DNA of 64,000 nt. It comes from Sphagnum compactum. Taxonomy: Eukaryota > Bryophyta > Sphagnopsida > Sphagnales. The notes beneath the pieces were generated by a model that searched no databases, was not told where the DNA came from, and worked only from the letters and a program-made list of their open reading frames with translations. Each line of letters starts with the position of its first letter. Positions within the stretch are counted from its first letter, which is position 1. Location of the stretch: assembly GCA_965153455.1 (NCBI GenBank), contig OZ234504.1, forward strand, positions 1,550,001-1,614,000. Reading direction: 5' to 3'. The position numbers and the translations under genes were made by a program. Positions 34,904 to 45,271 of the stretch are shown here, one piece after another.

Positions 34904-35150
34904 GTCTTCAACAACACACAATAATAAAGCTGTCGTCTAATATCAAAAGGCAAACCTGAAAAAGAAGGACTATCCAACACGACTTGAACTAACTTGACTT
35001 CTCCTCTATGTACACAAATAGAGTGTCGTCTTCAACAACACACAATGATAAAGCTGTCGTTTAATATCAAAAGGCAAACCTGAAAAAAGAGGACTATCCA
35101 ACATGACATGAACTAACTTGACTTCTCCTCTATGTACACAAATGTGACCC
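34904..35150. repeat. Tandem duplication, ~124 bp x 2
   Basis: gtcttcaacaacacacaat starts at 34904 and at 35028. The two copies are about 93% alike by eye through ctcctctatgtacacaaat. Confidence 0.92.
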
Positions 35151-35275
35151 ATATACTTCTCTTCTTCACCTCGCATGTAGTAGAAATAGAAAATGGTGTA
35201 CTTCTTAGGTCCCACCCTCATTATGGCTTTGGACGCATCATTTTCATATTTCCCCAAAGCTACTCTTGATTGCAT
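35006..35275 (-). other. Unrecognised open frame, 89 codons
   Basis: The frame reads PKKYTIFYFYYMRGEEEKY, then HICVHRGEVKLVHVMLDS and LPFDIKRQLYHC, which looks more protein-like than its surroundings. The downstream tandem copy (34904-35027) repeats the same coding end. I know no family for it. It could be the end of a decayed gene or transposon ORF. Confidence 0.3.
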
Positions 35276-35370
35276 CCAACTTGGCTGCTGTTTCTGGCAT
35301 CCAAATGTATGGAAGCATGTTCAGGTGCAAAAAGGGAGTGTTAATAATGTGTGTTTGGTGTTCAAAAACT

Positions 35371-35575
35371 CAATGTCATTTGTTCATCATACATTTACCA
35401 TAGTAATTAAATTATAGGGAAAATAGGAAAATCCCCAAAACCCAATGTCATTTGTTCATTGTACGTATACCGTAGTAATTAAATTATAGGGAAAATAGTA
35501 AAATCCCAAAAACCCAATGTCATTTGTTCATTGTACATATATTGTAATAGGGAAAATAGGATAATAATTTGGTCC
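35371..35575. repeat. Tandem repeat, ~72-bp unit, 3 copies
   Basis: caatgtcatttgttcat recurs at about 35370, 35442 and 35516, each followed by a tagtaattaaattatagg-like or tgtaatagg-like phrase and a gaaaatagg phrase. Confidence 0.88.
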
Positions 35576-35639
35576 TAACAGAGGGGGTTAGTTATATATT
35601 TTTATGTCCCTTGTCATACTTCAATGGTGAGCTTGGCAC

Positions 35640-38600
35640 CTTTTTGTGTGTGTGTGTGTGTGTGTGGTTTTCTTTACTTAGCAATGGATTTCCATTTGTT
35701 CAATCTTTTTTTGAAAATGTCAAAAATTTTAAATTATTTGTTTGAAATGTCAAATTTTAAGGAAATTAAAAAGAGAAAAAAATACAAAAAATGGTGAAAA
35801 CTCTGAAGGGCCAATTCACCATTGGAGAACATGTATCCAATAACTGGCAACATTTCTCTATCTTATAATTTAGAGGAAAAACTTATATGTCCCGGCCTCC
35901 CCATTTTTACAAAAAGAAGCAATAAAAAATGTCGTTAAAGGTCTCACTATGTTAGAGATTCGGAGTCAAGAGAACCTGTCAAAGAAGCTACCTATATTCT
36001 ATTGCCAAAATTTCATAAATTATTATTATTATTATTATTTACTGCTGAAATGAATTTAGAAAATAAAAATAGTTATTGGGCACCCTAGTGCTGAACCTGG
36101 AAAAGGTATTAGGGATCTCTAAATTATATATATATTAAAAAACTAGTCTTTAGCAAGAGTCTTCCAAATATTTTAAGACAAAGTGTTTTTTTTCATAATG
36201 CAGGTACAATTATTTAGTCTTTGGAAAAGCTAATTTAGATTTTTATTTAAAAATTTTAGAAAAAAATTAAAAAGGAAAGAAAGAAAGAAAAAAGCCAGTT
36301 TGTTGGTAGAAATAATACTCTGCCTAACATGCGCCTAATATGATTGGTTGATAGCCATAAAAAATTTTCCAACTGGGAACTGACTGGAAGTTAGGGTTTG
36401 TTGAGGAAGTATGGGTTTAGGGTTTAGGGTTTACCACTATTTTGCATTTGCTCCAACGTGCCCAGCAACAATCACATGGGCAAATTTTGGATAAAGGTGT
36501 GCACATTTTGTGTTTGAAAAGCCAGTTTTATGTGCAACATGGGTCCACTATGATTGGTTGATAGCCATTATTGTTTTTTAATAGAAAACCTGGGAAATGA
36601 AATGAACTGAACTGAACTTGAGTAGGGTTTTTTTTTTTCTATTTTTTGGGGACAGAAACAATCACATGGGCAAAATTGTGTGGTTCAGCATTTCACACAT
36701 ATCTAACAACCTACCTTGTAGCCACTACTACTAGGGTGCTTCACCCATTTTTACCTACCTAGTACCCTACTACACATTAAGAGCAGCTCCACCCATACTT
36801 GGCATTTGGCCCTGCAACAATACTTAAAGCATCTCCATGGTGCTCAGTATGTGACACGTCATATTAAATTGAATGAAGAAAGTCACAACATGCGGGTTTG
36901 GTTCAGCAAAATGGTTTTGGCCCCGCAATTTTGCACCGCTTACTCAGGCTGGTGAAAGGCAGAAAAAAGGCAGGAAAATGTGTTAGATGTGATCTGACTG
37001 CTGCTCTCTATTGCATAATGATTGATCTAGGTGCTTTGCTACTAGTAGGTAGTAGTCTACTACCTATTTGCAATCCCAATTTTAGTTTTGTGGGTGGGGT
37101 TCGAAAAGTTTAGATAACTAAACATCATGGTAAAAATGACCCCACAATTTTTTTTCAGGTTGCTTCTAAACATTTGAGATGTACCATACTAAAAAAGACT
37201 AAAACCAGGGATTCTGAACTACAAATTTAACATTTCTTGGGTTAAAAAATAGCTAGAAAGTCTTCTTTGTACATGCACCTTATTTGGGCCCCTACCCAGT
37301 ACCTACTAATTACATTCAACATAGAGTGTTCATTATTTTCCCATTGCCATCCATAAACACAAAATTTTATTTCTCATGGAAGCAAATGGATAGCATCCAT
37401 TGCAAAAAGAAACAAAAAAAACCAACAGGCCAACAACAGGGCCTCCATCCCAAGTCCAATGTCAAAAATACCTAATAACTCTATAAAGTAATGATTTTAG
37501 AGTATCTCCGCGGCAAACTATCAAATTCACCCTTACAAAATCAAAAGTATTGGGAAATTTGTTAGACTTGCAACAATCTAGAGCTATGTGCCCCACCACG
37601 ACCCCATGCCACAAAGCCCACTAGACAATTAATTAAGTCCTCAATTGTAAGGATGGACGATAAAGTTTGAGGATGTTACAATTGATTTTTTCAAGACTCA
37701 AAAGATTGTTAGGTTTTTTCTTTTTCTTTTTTAGTCATGCAATCTTTGATAATGAATCCAAACAATGCATCATGGTGATGAACAAGCTTGAAGAAATAAG
37801 AGCTTGATTTTTATATGAATTGAAGAAGCAACATTTTATTGTTGAGTTGCTATGCGTTAACGAGATTGGAGGAAGCTTCGCATATTGACAATGAGTTTCA
37901 AAACCAAGTGGGAGACATGTGGAAATGGTGTACTATAATTGTCATGGCTAAAGCATGATCAACAACAATTGATTTTCTCTTTGTTGTCATGCAGAGAAAC
38001 TCTAGTACCCCTAATGTTAACTTTATATTGTTTCTCTTGGCTTTTGGAAAAAGTTCAATCATGAACAAAACCACTCCCACCTCCATCATGATTTTGTTTC
38101 TCCTTGGAATGCAAATTGTAAGCATGACTTTAATTTTGATCTTGGTGAAAAAGTGAGATTGGAATGATATGTCACATCAACAATATACAATTTTGTTACA
38201 ACCTCAAGTTTGCAAGCACTTTCGAGCAACAACCTTTTGCTATAGAATGTTATGCTATAAAAGCAGGTACATTGCTCTTTGCTCATTCACTAAATGGACA
38301 AAGAAAAACTAAAGCACACATGATTCATGATGTCATAACATTTGGTGATGATGATACAACGAATATTATAGTCTAAACATGAAAAAAAAAAAAAAAAAAA
38401 CAAGATTGATAAAATATTGATGATGTAAACATTATGGTGGGGACCACGATGCCATTTCTTTCTTCAAGTTGTCATTGCAAAGGCATTCAAGCAATTGCAA
38501 TGTAGACGGTTTTTAGAGTAACTTTAATCCAACTTAAGATCATATCGAAAACAAATGAAAAATCTAGTTCCCCATGAAACATCAAACTTTTTGAAATATG

Positions 38601-41030
38601 GTTCTCTAACAACTAAGGAACATTCAATCCTGGTGATAATGTCTCCTCATTCAATCTTAACTTAGTCAACTAAAAATGACCAAATGTTAAAGTAAGTTTG
38701 GTTTTGGTGTTCCCTTTTCCTATTGAACATGTAACCATTTCATTTTAACCAAATTACTTAAAAATAGCACCTCCCAAAAGGTTTCATGCTAAGTGCAGTT
38801 GTTTAAATGTTTTTGGGATTTTCCTACCAAAGAGACATTGTTGTCAAGAGACAAAATTCCATGGCCCTTGTTTAGATGGTATGCTTTGGAACCTATTAAT
38901 GATATGGTTACATCCCAAGTTTTATGAACATGAGAGCAATACCAAAATATACGCTCGTGTGTTTGAAATTTGTAACACGATTCACTCTAGAACACAACAA
39001 TTTGTTAAAGTTTTTTGTGCTTTTATGCAAATTCTAATGTGGCATCTAGTTTGGTCTGTATTTTTGTTGTTTATAAGTGAGTCATATTGTTTGGAGATGA
39101 TGCATCATTAGGTTGATTTTATGTTGTTTAGTTAATGTGTGTGTGGACAGTGATAGTTGTAGGCATTGATACTTATAACACACATCAAGATAAATGTGCC
39201 TTAAACCTTTAAATTCATTAGTGTTATTAATTAAATGAAACATTTCCCAAGTTTTTGTTTTGTTTTGTTTTGGGCAATTAACCAATTTGATTGGCCCATA
39301 ATAAGAATTTTTATTTTTATTTTTAAAACTTGAAAGTTTACCAAAATATAAGTTTTTATGTAAGGATGAAAAGTTTCCTTATTAGCCCAACTTTATTTTC
39401 AAATCCTATAAATAAAAAGGAGGTGGGTTGCATGAGAGGGAGGTGATTAATACAATAAATGTTCAATCACCGATCACAATACCCTAAAAGAGGTTGAAGC
39501 CTTTCTACAATTACTTAGCAATATTTTATAAAAGACATTTAAAAAATAATAGGGTGCTAATTGTTAAGTTCAACATAATGCTCTCTTTATGCAATGATGA
39601 AAGCATCCCTTTTATTAAACCAGACGGAAGCTTTTATAAATTAATGAATTCTGAAATCATGATCGAATAGCCTCAAATCCAAATCTAGAAATGTATAAAT
39701 AATTCATTTACAATGTCATTCAGCTTAGGAGCTTTGCTTGAGGCTAACTCAACAATAGCTTCGTCTAACTCTTTGAGTGTTATCTTTTTTCTCCAAAGTC
39801 TAATTCATCTCTCTTAAAGTTTTTATTGGGATGAAACCTAAGATTTCTTGCAAACATGAAATATTGAACAATATAAAAATGATAGTAATTTAAATACCAC
39901 CATGTGACCCAATCATCATGACTGACCAATCAAAAGAAATCTTTTTTATTTGTTGGCCATTTGAAGGTCACCTATATCCAATGCATGTGTACAAGTTCAA
40001 AATTTAGTTTCATGCTACTAAAAAAGTGCGCTTCATCCAAAGTTTGTCACACAAGCAATTTTAGTGCTGCCATTGGAGATGCTCTTAGTGGAACTCCATC
40101 CATCCATGCTCAGGCATGTGACCTTGCAAATTAAAATTGGTTGAAGGAAAGTCAAAACATGTCAATTTTGGCCTACCATTTTTGCATAGTTTGCCGAGGC
40201 TAGTACAAGGCACAATAATGCCTACACCTGCCAGAGAAGAGTGTAATAAATTGGATCTGACTACTATTCCATGTTTATGATTGACCATCATAATGATTGG
40301 TCCATGTGGTTTGTCATATTAGTAGTCTCTCACCGATTTGAGTTCCCCGTTTTACTTTTATGGCAGGGTTGGAAAGAAAGAGAAATAGCTAAACTTGAAT
40401 GTGAAAAACGTTTCTGTAGTGTCACATCCTGAGCAAGACTGGAGACAATGTTAGAGGGTCAGAGTAGCTCCACTCATACTTAGTACTTCGGCCCTGCAAC
40501 AATATTTTCTCACATCCAATATTACTTATTTACTAGGTCTCACATCTCACCTATAAACATGATGCTTAAAAAGTGAGAATCTACCAATAGCAAACCACTT
40601 GGACCAATCAATATATTTGCCCAATCAAGAGCAAGTGTTTTTCAATGTACAATGGCTTTTGCCAACATCATCAACATATTGGGCAAAAAATGCTGAGTCA
40701 AAGCCATTTTTTCCTATAAAAGCCTGAGCAAATGTGTACTGATCTTCACCCCACCCAAAACATGCTGTACAGTGGAGATAGATGCTCTTAGAGAAAGCTG
40801 AACTCAAGAAGGTGAAAGTACCAATATAATAAGTAGGTAAGGTGGTGGCTTCTGTGGTGGGTCACATTATAAGAATGCCTCAAAATGTGGGACCAACTTA
40901 TGGAAACTACATGGTGACTGGGGTCACATAAGTAAATCCCTCAAAATGTGGGGGAGCCTAATGAAAACTTTACATGGTTTTGGTAATTTTAAAATATTAC
41001 AAAAAAAAAAAAACCACCAAACAATCTAAA
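35640..41030. other. AT-rich intergenic DNA with dispersed repeats
   Basis: No gene is recognised. A (gt)n tract lies at 35646-35665, a (tta)n tract at 36018-36040 and a poly-A run near 38381. Around 36779-37110 and 40088-40390 two related segments (ctgactactg/attgac-like interior) occur. A probable MITE spans 40463-40791. Confidence 0.5.
40463..40791. mobile_element. Probable MITE with AGAGTAGCTCCA-type ends
   Basis: agagtagctccactcatac on the left is matched by the inverse of gtggagatagatgctctta on the right, imperfectly. The same left end (agagcagctccacccatac, then ggccctgcaacaat) occurs at 36780. The target duplication is not clear. Confidence 0.5.
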
Positions 41031-41432
41031 GAAAGAAAGAATAGACCTATTGTTTATTATTACCTAGGGGGCTATAAAAATCCCTTAAGCTACTATACTC
41101 TATAATGAATCTAAACACAATATCCTTGCCTTGGTAGGCAAGACCAATAAAGAAAGAATAGACTTATGCGTGTTGTGTGTGTTGTGAGCAAGTAAATAAT
41201 GGCCTCCTGGCTCCTGCTGGCTTTGCTTGCTTTGCTTGTTGCAGATAGATGGTAGATAAATAAGAATCAGCCTTTTACTTCTTCTACAGTCAGATAGGAG
41301 GTAGAAGAAAGAGTTGTGGCAAGAGGAGAGAGAAGAAACTCCCAGGAATCCAAAACCTTTGTTCTCCCCCCTCATTAAGGGAAACCAAAAAAAAAAGCTT
41401 TAGTCCCTGAAAGAAAGAGAGATTTGAGAGAG

Positions 41433-41472
<40 letters not shown>

Positions 41473-42400
41473 AGCATCATCAAATTTTGTTTTGTGTTGT
41501 GTTGTGAACTTGGGTTTTGTGGAGCTTTGAAGTATCATCAGTATCACTGGGAATTGGATCCATCAGTTTGTGTCTTTGTTGTTGTTGTTAGGAAGCATCA
41601 AGCTCAGATTTTTGGTTGTTGTAGTTGTTGTTAGGAAGCATCAAGATCAGGTTTTGGGTTGTTGTAGTTGTTGTTAGGAAGCATCAAGATCAGGTTTTGG
41701 GTTTTGTAGTTGGGTGGTAGTAGATGTGAAGAAGAAGGAAAGGGGAGGGGGCTCAGTGGTTGAACTGTGTTTGGGTGTTTTGTGAGAATTTTTTTTGTTT
41801 TGTTTTTAGGTGGTGGGTTTCTTCTTCTCTTGTTTTTGTTGTTGGAGGAGGTTTGGGAATGTGGTGTGGAATTTGGACGAGAAAATTTTGTCTCTGGTGG
41901 GTAATTTGAAGAAGGCAAGAAACAAACCACAAACGGACGATTTCTCAGGGTATGTATGAGTGCCATCTTGAAGCCTCTCTTCTTCTCTCATGTGGTTTGG
42001 TTTATGCCTACTTTTGCATAGCTTGTGTTGAGGATTTCCTTACCCAGGAGCTGTAATTCGCTGATTAATTTCTGGGTGATGGGTGAAGCTCTCTTTTGAG
42101 CTTCTTGGAATTGATTCTTGTTTTTGATGTGTATTTTTCTTCAGGATCATTTTGGCTTTTGCAGCAACCCATTGAAGGAAAGGATTCACAAGAGGAAGCA
42201 CAAAAGAAAGAGCCACAATTGACAAGTTAGAACAAGGGGAGCTCATTTTACAGGGGACTTTTAGAAACGAAAACCTGCTGCAAGAAAGAAAGAAACAACG
42301 GAAAGGAAAAGAAGCAAAAATTCAATACAAGCTTAAGCCTTTGCTGGATGCACAAAGTCTGTAGCAGCAGCAGCTGAACAAGCAAACGTACAAAACTTAG
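41031..42400 (+). promoter_or_regulatory. Promoter and 5' leader of the 176-aa ORF, with a putative leader intron
   Basis: 41041-41145 is a copy of the dispersed repeat also seen at 59190-59300. A (ga)n tract at 41439-41469, typical of plant leaders, is followed by three 43-bp repeats of ttaggaagcatcaag (41588, 41631 and 41674). A good intron candidate runs from 41950 (agg then gtatgt) to 42144 (ttcttcag). The rest is purine-rich and stop-filled. These signs support a + strand transcription unit leading to the ATG at 42401. Confidence 0.45.
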
Positions 42401-42931
42401 ATGGCAACAACAAAAACAACAACAGTGGTGAAATCAAATGCAATGACAATTCGGAAGTTATCAAGGTCCTACAGTCACATCCAGTTGCAACTGAGAAGAA
42501 GAGACACCGAGCTTGAGGATCATACAAATCACAACACCGCCACTACTACCACCACCCCTACCCATTCATATATCTCCTTGGCTGATGTCATGGGTGCAAA
42601 GTTGCCAACTCCTGAGCTGGTTCGTGGCCCACAATCATCATCAGCATGTCACTGTCTTTCTTCACGTACACAATCCTTCCAAGACATCCACAATGTCCAC
42701 ATGAAGCACCCACTGGTTGAGAAAGCAGCTCGGTACTACCTTGCAACCGCCACCAATTTTGATCTCCATCAACATGGTCCTTCTTCCATGCTTTTCTCTT
42801 CTTCAGGCTTGTCCTCCTTCTTCCGCATCGTTCTCTTCTTCCCTTTCCAACATACCCAGTTTCAATTCCACAGTTTCTTTGGTGGTGCACGAGCTTGGAT
42901 CAAACAGCAGCTATACATCACAAGGAATTAG
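42401..42931 (+). CDS. Hypothetical protein, 176 aa, unrecognised
   Basis: The ATG at 42401 has a G at +4, and the frame is open for 176 codons to TAG. The N-terminus is Thr-rich, then basic (MTIRKLSRSYSHIQLQLRRR). A Thr run (TTTTTPT) follows. A more structured part reads LADVMGAKLPTPELVRG and SFQDIHNVHMKHPLVEKAAR. The C-terminus is hydrophobic (SSFFRIVLFFPF) and could be a membrane or core segment. I know no domain for it. Its leader region has a GA tract and a plausible intron, which favours a real gene. A second frame (42717-43094) overlaps the end, so the true C-terminus could change if there is an intron or a sequencing slip. Confidence 0.45.
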   Translation: MATTKTTTVVKSNAMTIRKLSRSYSHIQLQLRRRDTELEDHTNHNTATTTTTPTHSYISLADVMGAKLPTPELVRGPQSSSACHCLSSRTQSFQDIHNVHMKHPLVEKAARYYLATATNFDLHQHGPSSMLFSSSGLSSFFRIVLFFPFQHTQFQFHSFFGGARAWIKQQLYITRN

Positions 42932-44400
42932 TAGAGTTTTTATGGGGTTTTTGATCTCCTCCACAAGTTACAAGACCCTTCTGACTACTACTGCTCAGAT
43001 ACTGTTGGGGATTCAAATGGGCGTTGATCCAGAATTGCCACCACTGCTGCTGCCGCCTCTGCTGCTGTTGCCTTTCAGGTTTGAACAGTCTTAGATATCA
43101 TCATTTCTCTTTCCAAGTTATTCAACAGATTTTTTACAGATTGAAAATAACATGTTGAATCTGTTGGAGAGCTTCATCAACCAACCCAAGAGGTAAACGA
43201 AGTTGTGTGCATTTTTAGAGCTCTGAGATGAGTTCTTGAGTTTTGTTACAGGTACAGAAATCAAATGTAGTTTGCAGGGTTTTTCTTCTTCTTCCTCTTC
43301 TTCTTCTTGTGTTTTTGATTCTGAAGGAAAATTTAGTTGGAGAAGATGATGGGGGTGCAAGAAAGTGTAGCTCTTGTACAGTTATTAGTTGCTGCTCTGA
43401 GAGAAAAACCCAAAAAAGTGTACCATATATTTTGTAATGATTTTGGAATGCAAGTGACAGAAAACATTTCCACACTTTTGTGTTGCACAAATAGGCAGCT
43501 TTGTTGCAGCATCTTTTGTAGGACAAATCAATTGCAACAAAACAGCATTGAAATAGTCAAAATGGTTTTGCAGTTGCATTCTCATCATGCTGAAAAGCTT
43601 TACACATTACAGCACTATCACAATGTAATTGGATCATCACATTTCTCACAAGCATCTCCGATTGAATTCATACCTTGGATCATCACATTTCCTGCAATCA
43701 TGTCCAAGAGGAACCTGAGATCATCATGTTACTTGCAAGCATGTGTAATGTGATCAAGAGGAACCTCGGATCATCACATTCCTTGCAAGAATGTCTATTT
43801 GAATTCAAGAGAAATGTTGTGGGCATGGACCTAAGTTTCTTTTTGGGATGATGCGCATTCAGCTCATTCAAACAAAACACATAAAACGCATGCAAGAATG
43901 CATCAAGTAGAAAATTTTCCCTTTCTGGTCATGAATTGCTAGTTTCTGTCACAAGTGGAGAATCAGTTCCATGCCAGTTAGCAAGACCCACCCTTCTAGT
44001 ATCAATAACCAAAATATAAGAAACAAGGCTAGAATAATTTTTTGTTTCAAGCAAAGAATAAAGACGAACCAGTTGTGGATTATCAGAAGAAGAACAAGTT
44101 GGATTTTGTCATTATGGAAAGGAAATTTGTATGCAAAAGGAAATTAAGTGTTGTAGGGTTTTGCTGGGTTCTCAACCTCACTGGCTGGCTGCAGTTGAAT
44201 TCCTCAGTGCATGTCTGCAGCAAAACAACAGCAGAGTTTTGTTTTGCCCATTATCAGGTCTTTATTATTATTGCTGCAACAGAAAATTCAGCAAGTTCCT
44301 CAACGTCCGGAACAAATCAAATGCTACTTGCTTGCTCCTTCCGCCCTGAAGAGCGCGAGAGAGAGAGAGAGAGAGAGAAAGCTTCCGTCATTAACAAACC
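42932..44400. other. Downstream and intergenic region with a small repeat
   Basis: 43630-43790 holds three to four imperfect repeats of ggatcatcacatttcctgca (about 47 bp apart). No further gene is recognised. The stretch 44351-44383 is a (ga)n tract just upstream of the tRNase Z gene. Confidence 0.5.
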
Positions 44401-44540
44401 CCAAAAAACACACTTAGGGTTTGGAGGAGAGAGAGAGTGAGCGAGTTGAAACCCTTGAAACCCTCCCTCCCAAAACCCTCGTCTTCTTCTCTTCTTTTTC
44501 GTCTTCGAATGCACGCTCGGCTCGCTCGGCTCGCTCGCTC
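44401..44540 (+). promoter_or_regulatory. tRNase Z promoter/leader: telo-box and overlapping uORF
   Basis: TTAGGGTTT at 44414-44422 is a telo-box core (inverse AAACCCTAA), common in promoters of plant translation-related genes. A GA tract precedes it. An upstream ATG at 44509 opens an 11-codon uORF ([11 protein letters not shown]). Its TGA (44542-44544) overlaps the main ATG (44541-44543) as ATGA. A CT-rich leader surrounds it. The transcription start is not known from sequence. Confidence 0.5.
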
Positions 44541-45231
44541 ATGACGGCGGCCGCATCCTTCCATAGGCCGTTACTGCTACATCGGCATTTTTCTGTGTCT
44601 CGAGCTCGTTTCCTGAGCTTGCCGTTTGCGTCTCGTTCTTGCATGGCCTTCAATTCGAGCTCTGCTGCACTGTTTCTGAACACGAAACACCTGCAGGCCT
44701 TGTCGTCGTCGTCTTCATCGTCGTCGTCGTTTTTTCTAGCGGGAAGAAGTTGTGCGCTCAATCGCATTCTGTGCCAGCAGCAGACGAGGACTAGACTGCA
44801 GAGTGGCAGCAGCATCTCGCGGGACCTGAGCGTGAAAAAGGTGCGTTAGGGTTTTGTGAGAGCTTTGCCCATTTACATTTCACTCGATTTGCATCACTGG
44901 AAAAGCTTTGGCATGGACTCTCACTATGGGACTCGGCGTTGGATAGATGTTGTTGAATGTTTGTTGTTGCCATGGCCATGGCCAGGTTGCACGTCGCCTG
45001 CACACCAAGACACCAACACGGCCTGTTGTGGAAGAGGAAGAAGAAGCAGTAGCAGCAGCAGCTTCTTCAGATATGGTGAAGAAGAAGGAACTGAGTGCAC
45101 AGCCCAGGCAGTTGGCATTGCGGACAACAAGCACACATGCAAATAGTACTTTGAGCTTTGTGCAGGCAAGCATGTCTTTTGGTTCTTTCATGCTTGCTTT
45201 GTTCAATGGTTTTATGCACAGTAAGATTTAG

Positions 45232-45271
<40 letters not shown>

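Noticed and set aside
41290-41547. - strand ORF with an (SL)n run
   Set aside because: It is created by the (ga)n microsatellite read in reverse.
42717-43094. Second + frame of 125 codons overlapping the 176-aa ORF
   Set aside because: It has no good start and is Leu/Pro/Ser low-complexity. I kept it only as a note that the C-terminus of the neighbouring ORF is uncertain.
44414-45206. - strand ORFs and alternative frames over the first tRNase Z exons
   Set aside because: They are low-complexity shadows of CT-rich and CGT-repeat exon sequence. The + frame joins smoothly into the tRNase Z protein.
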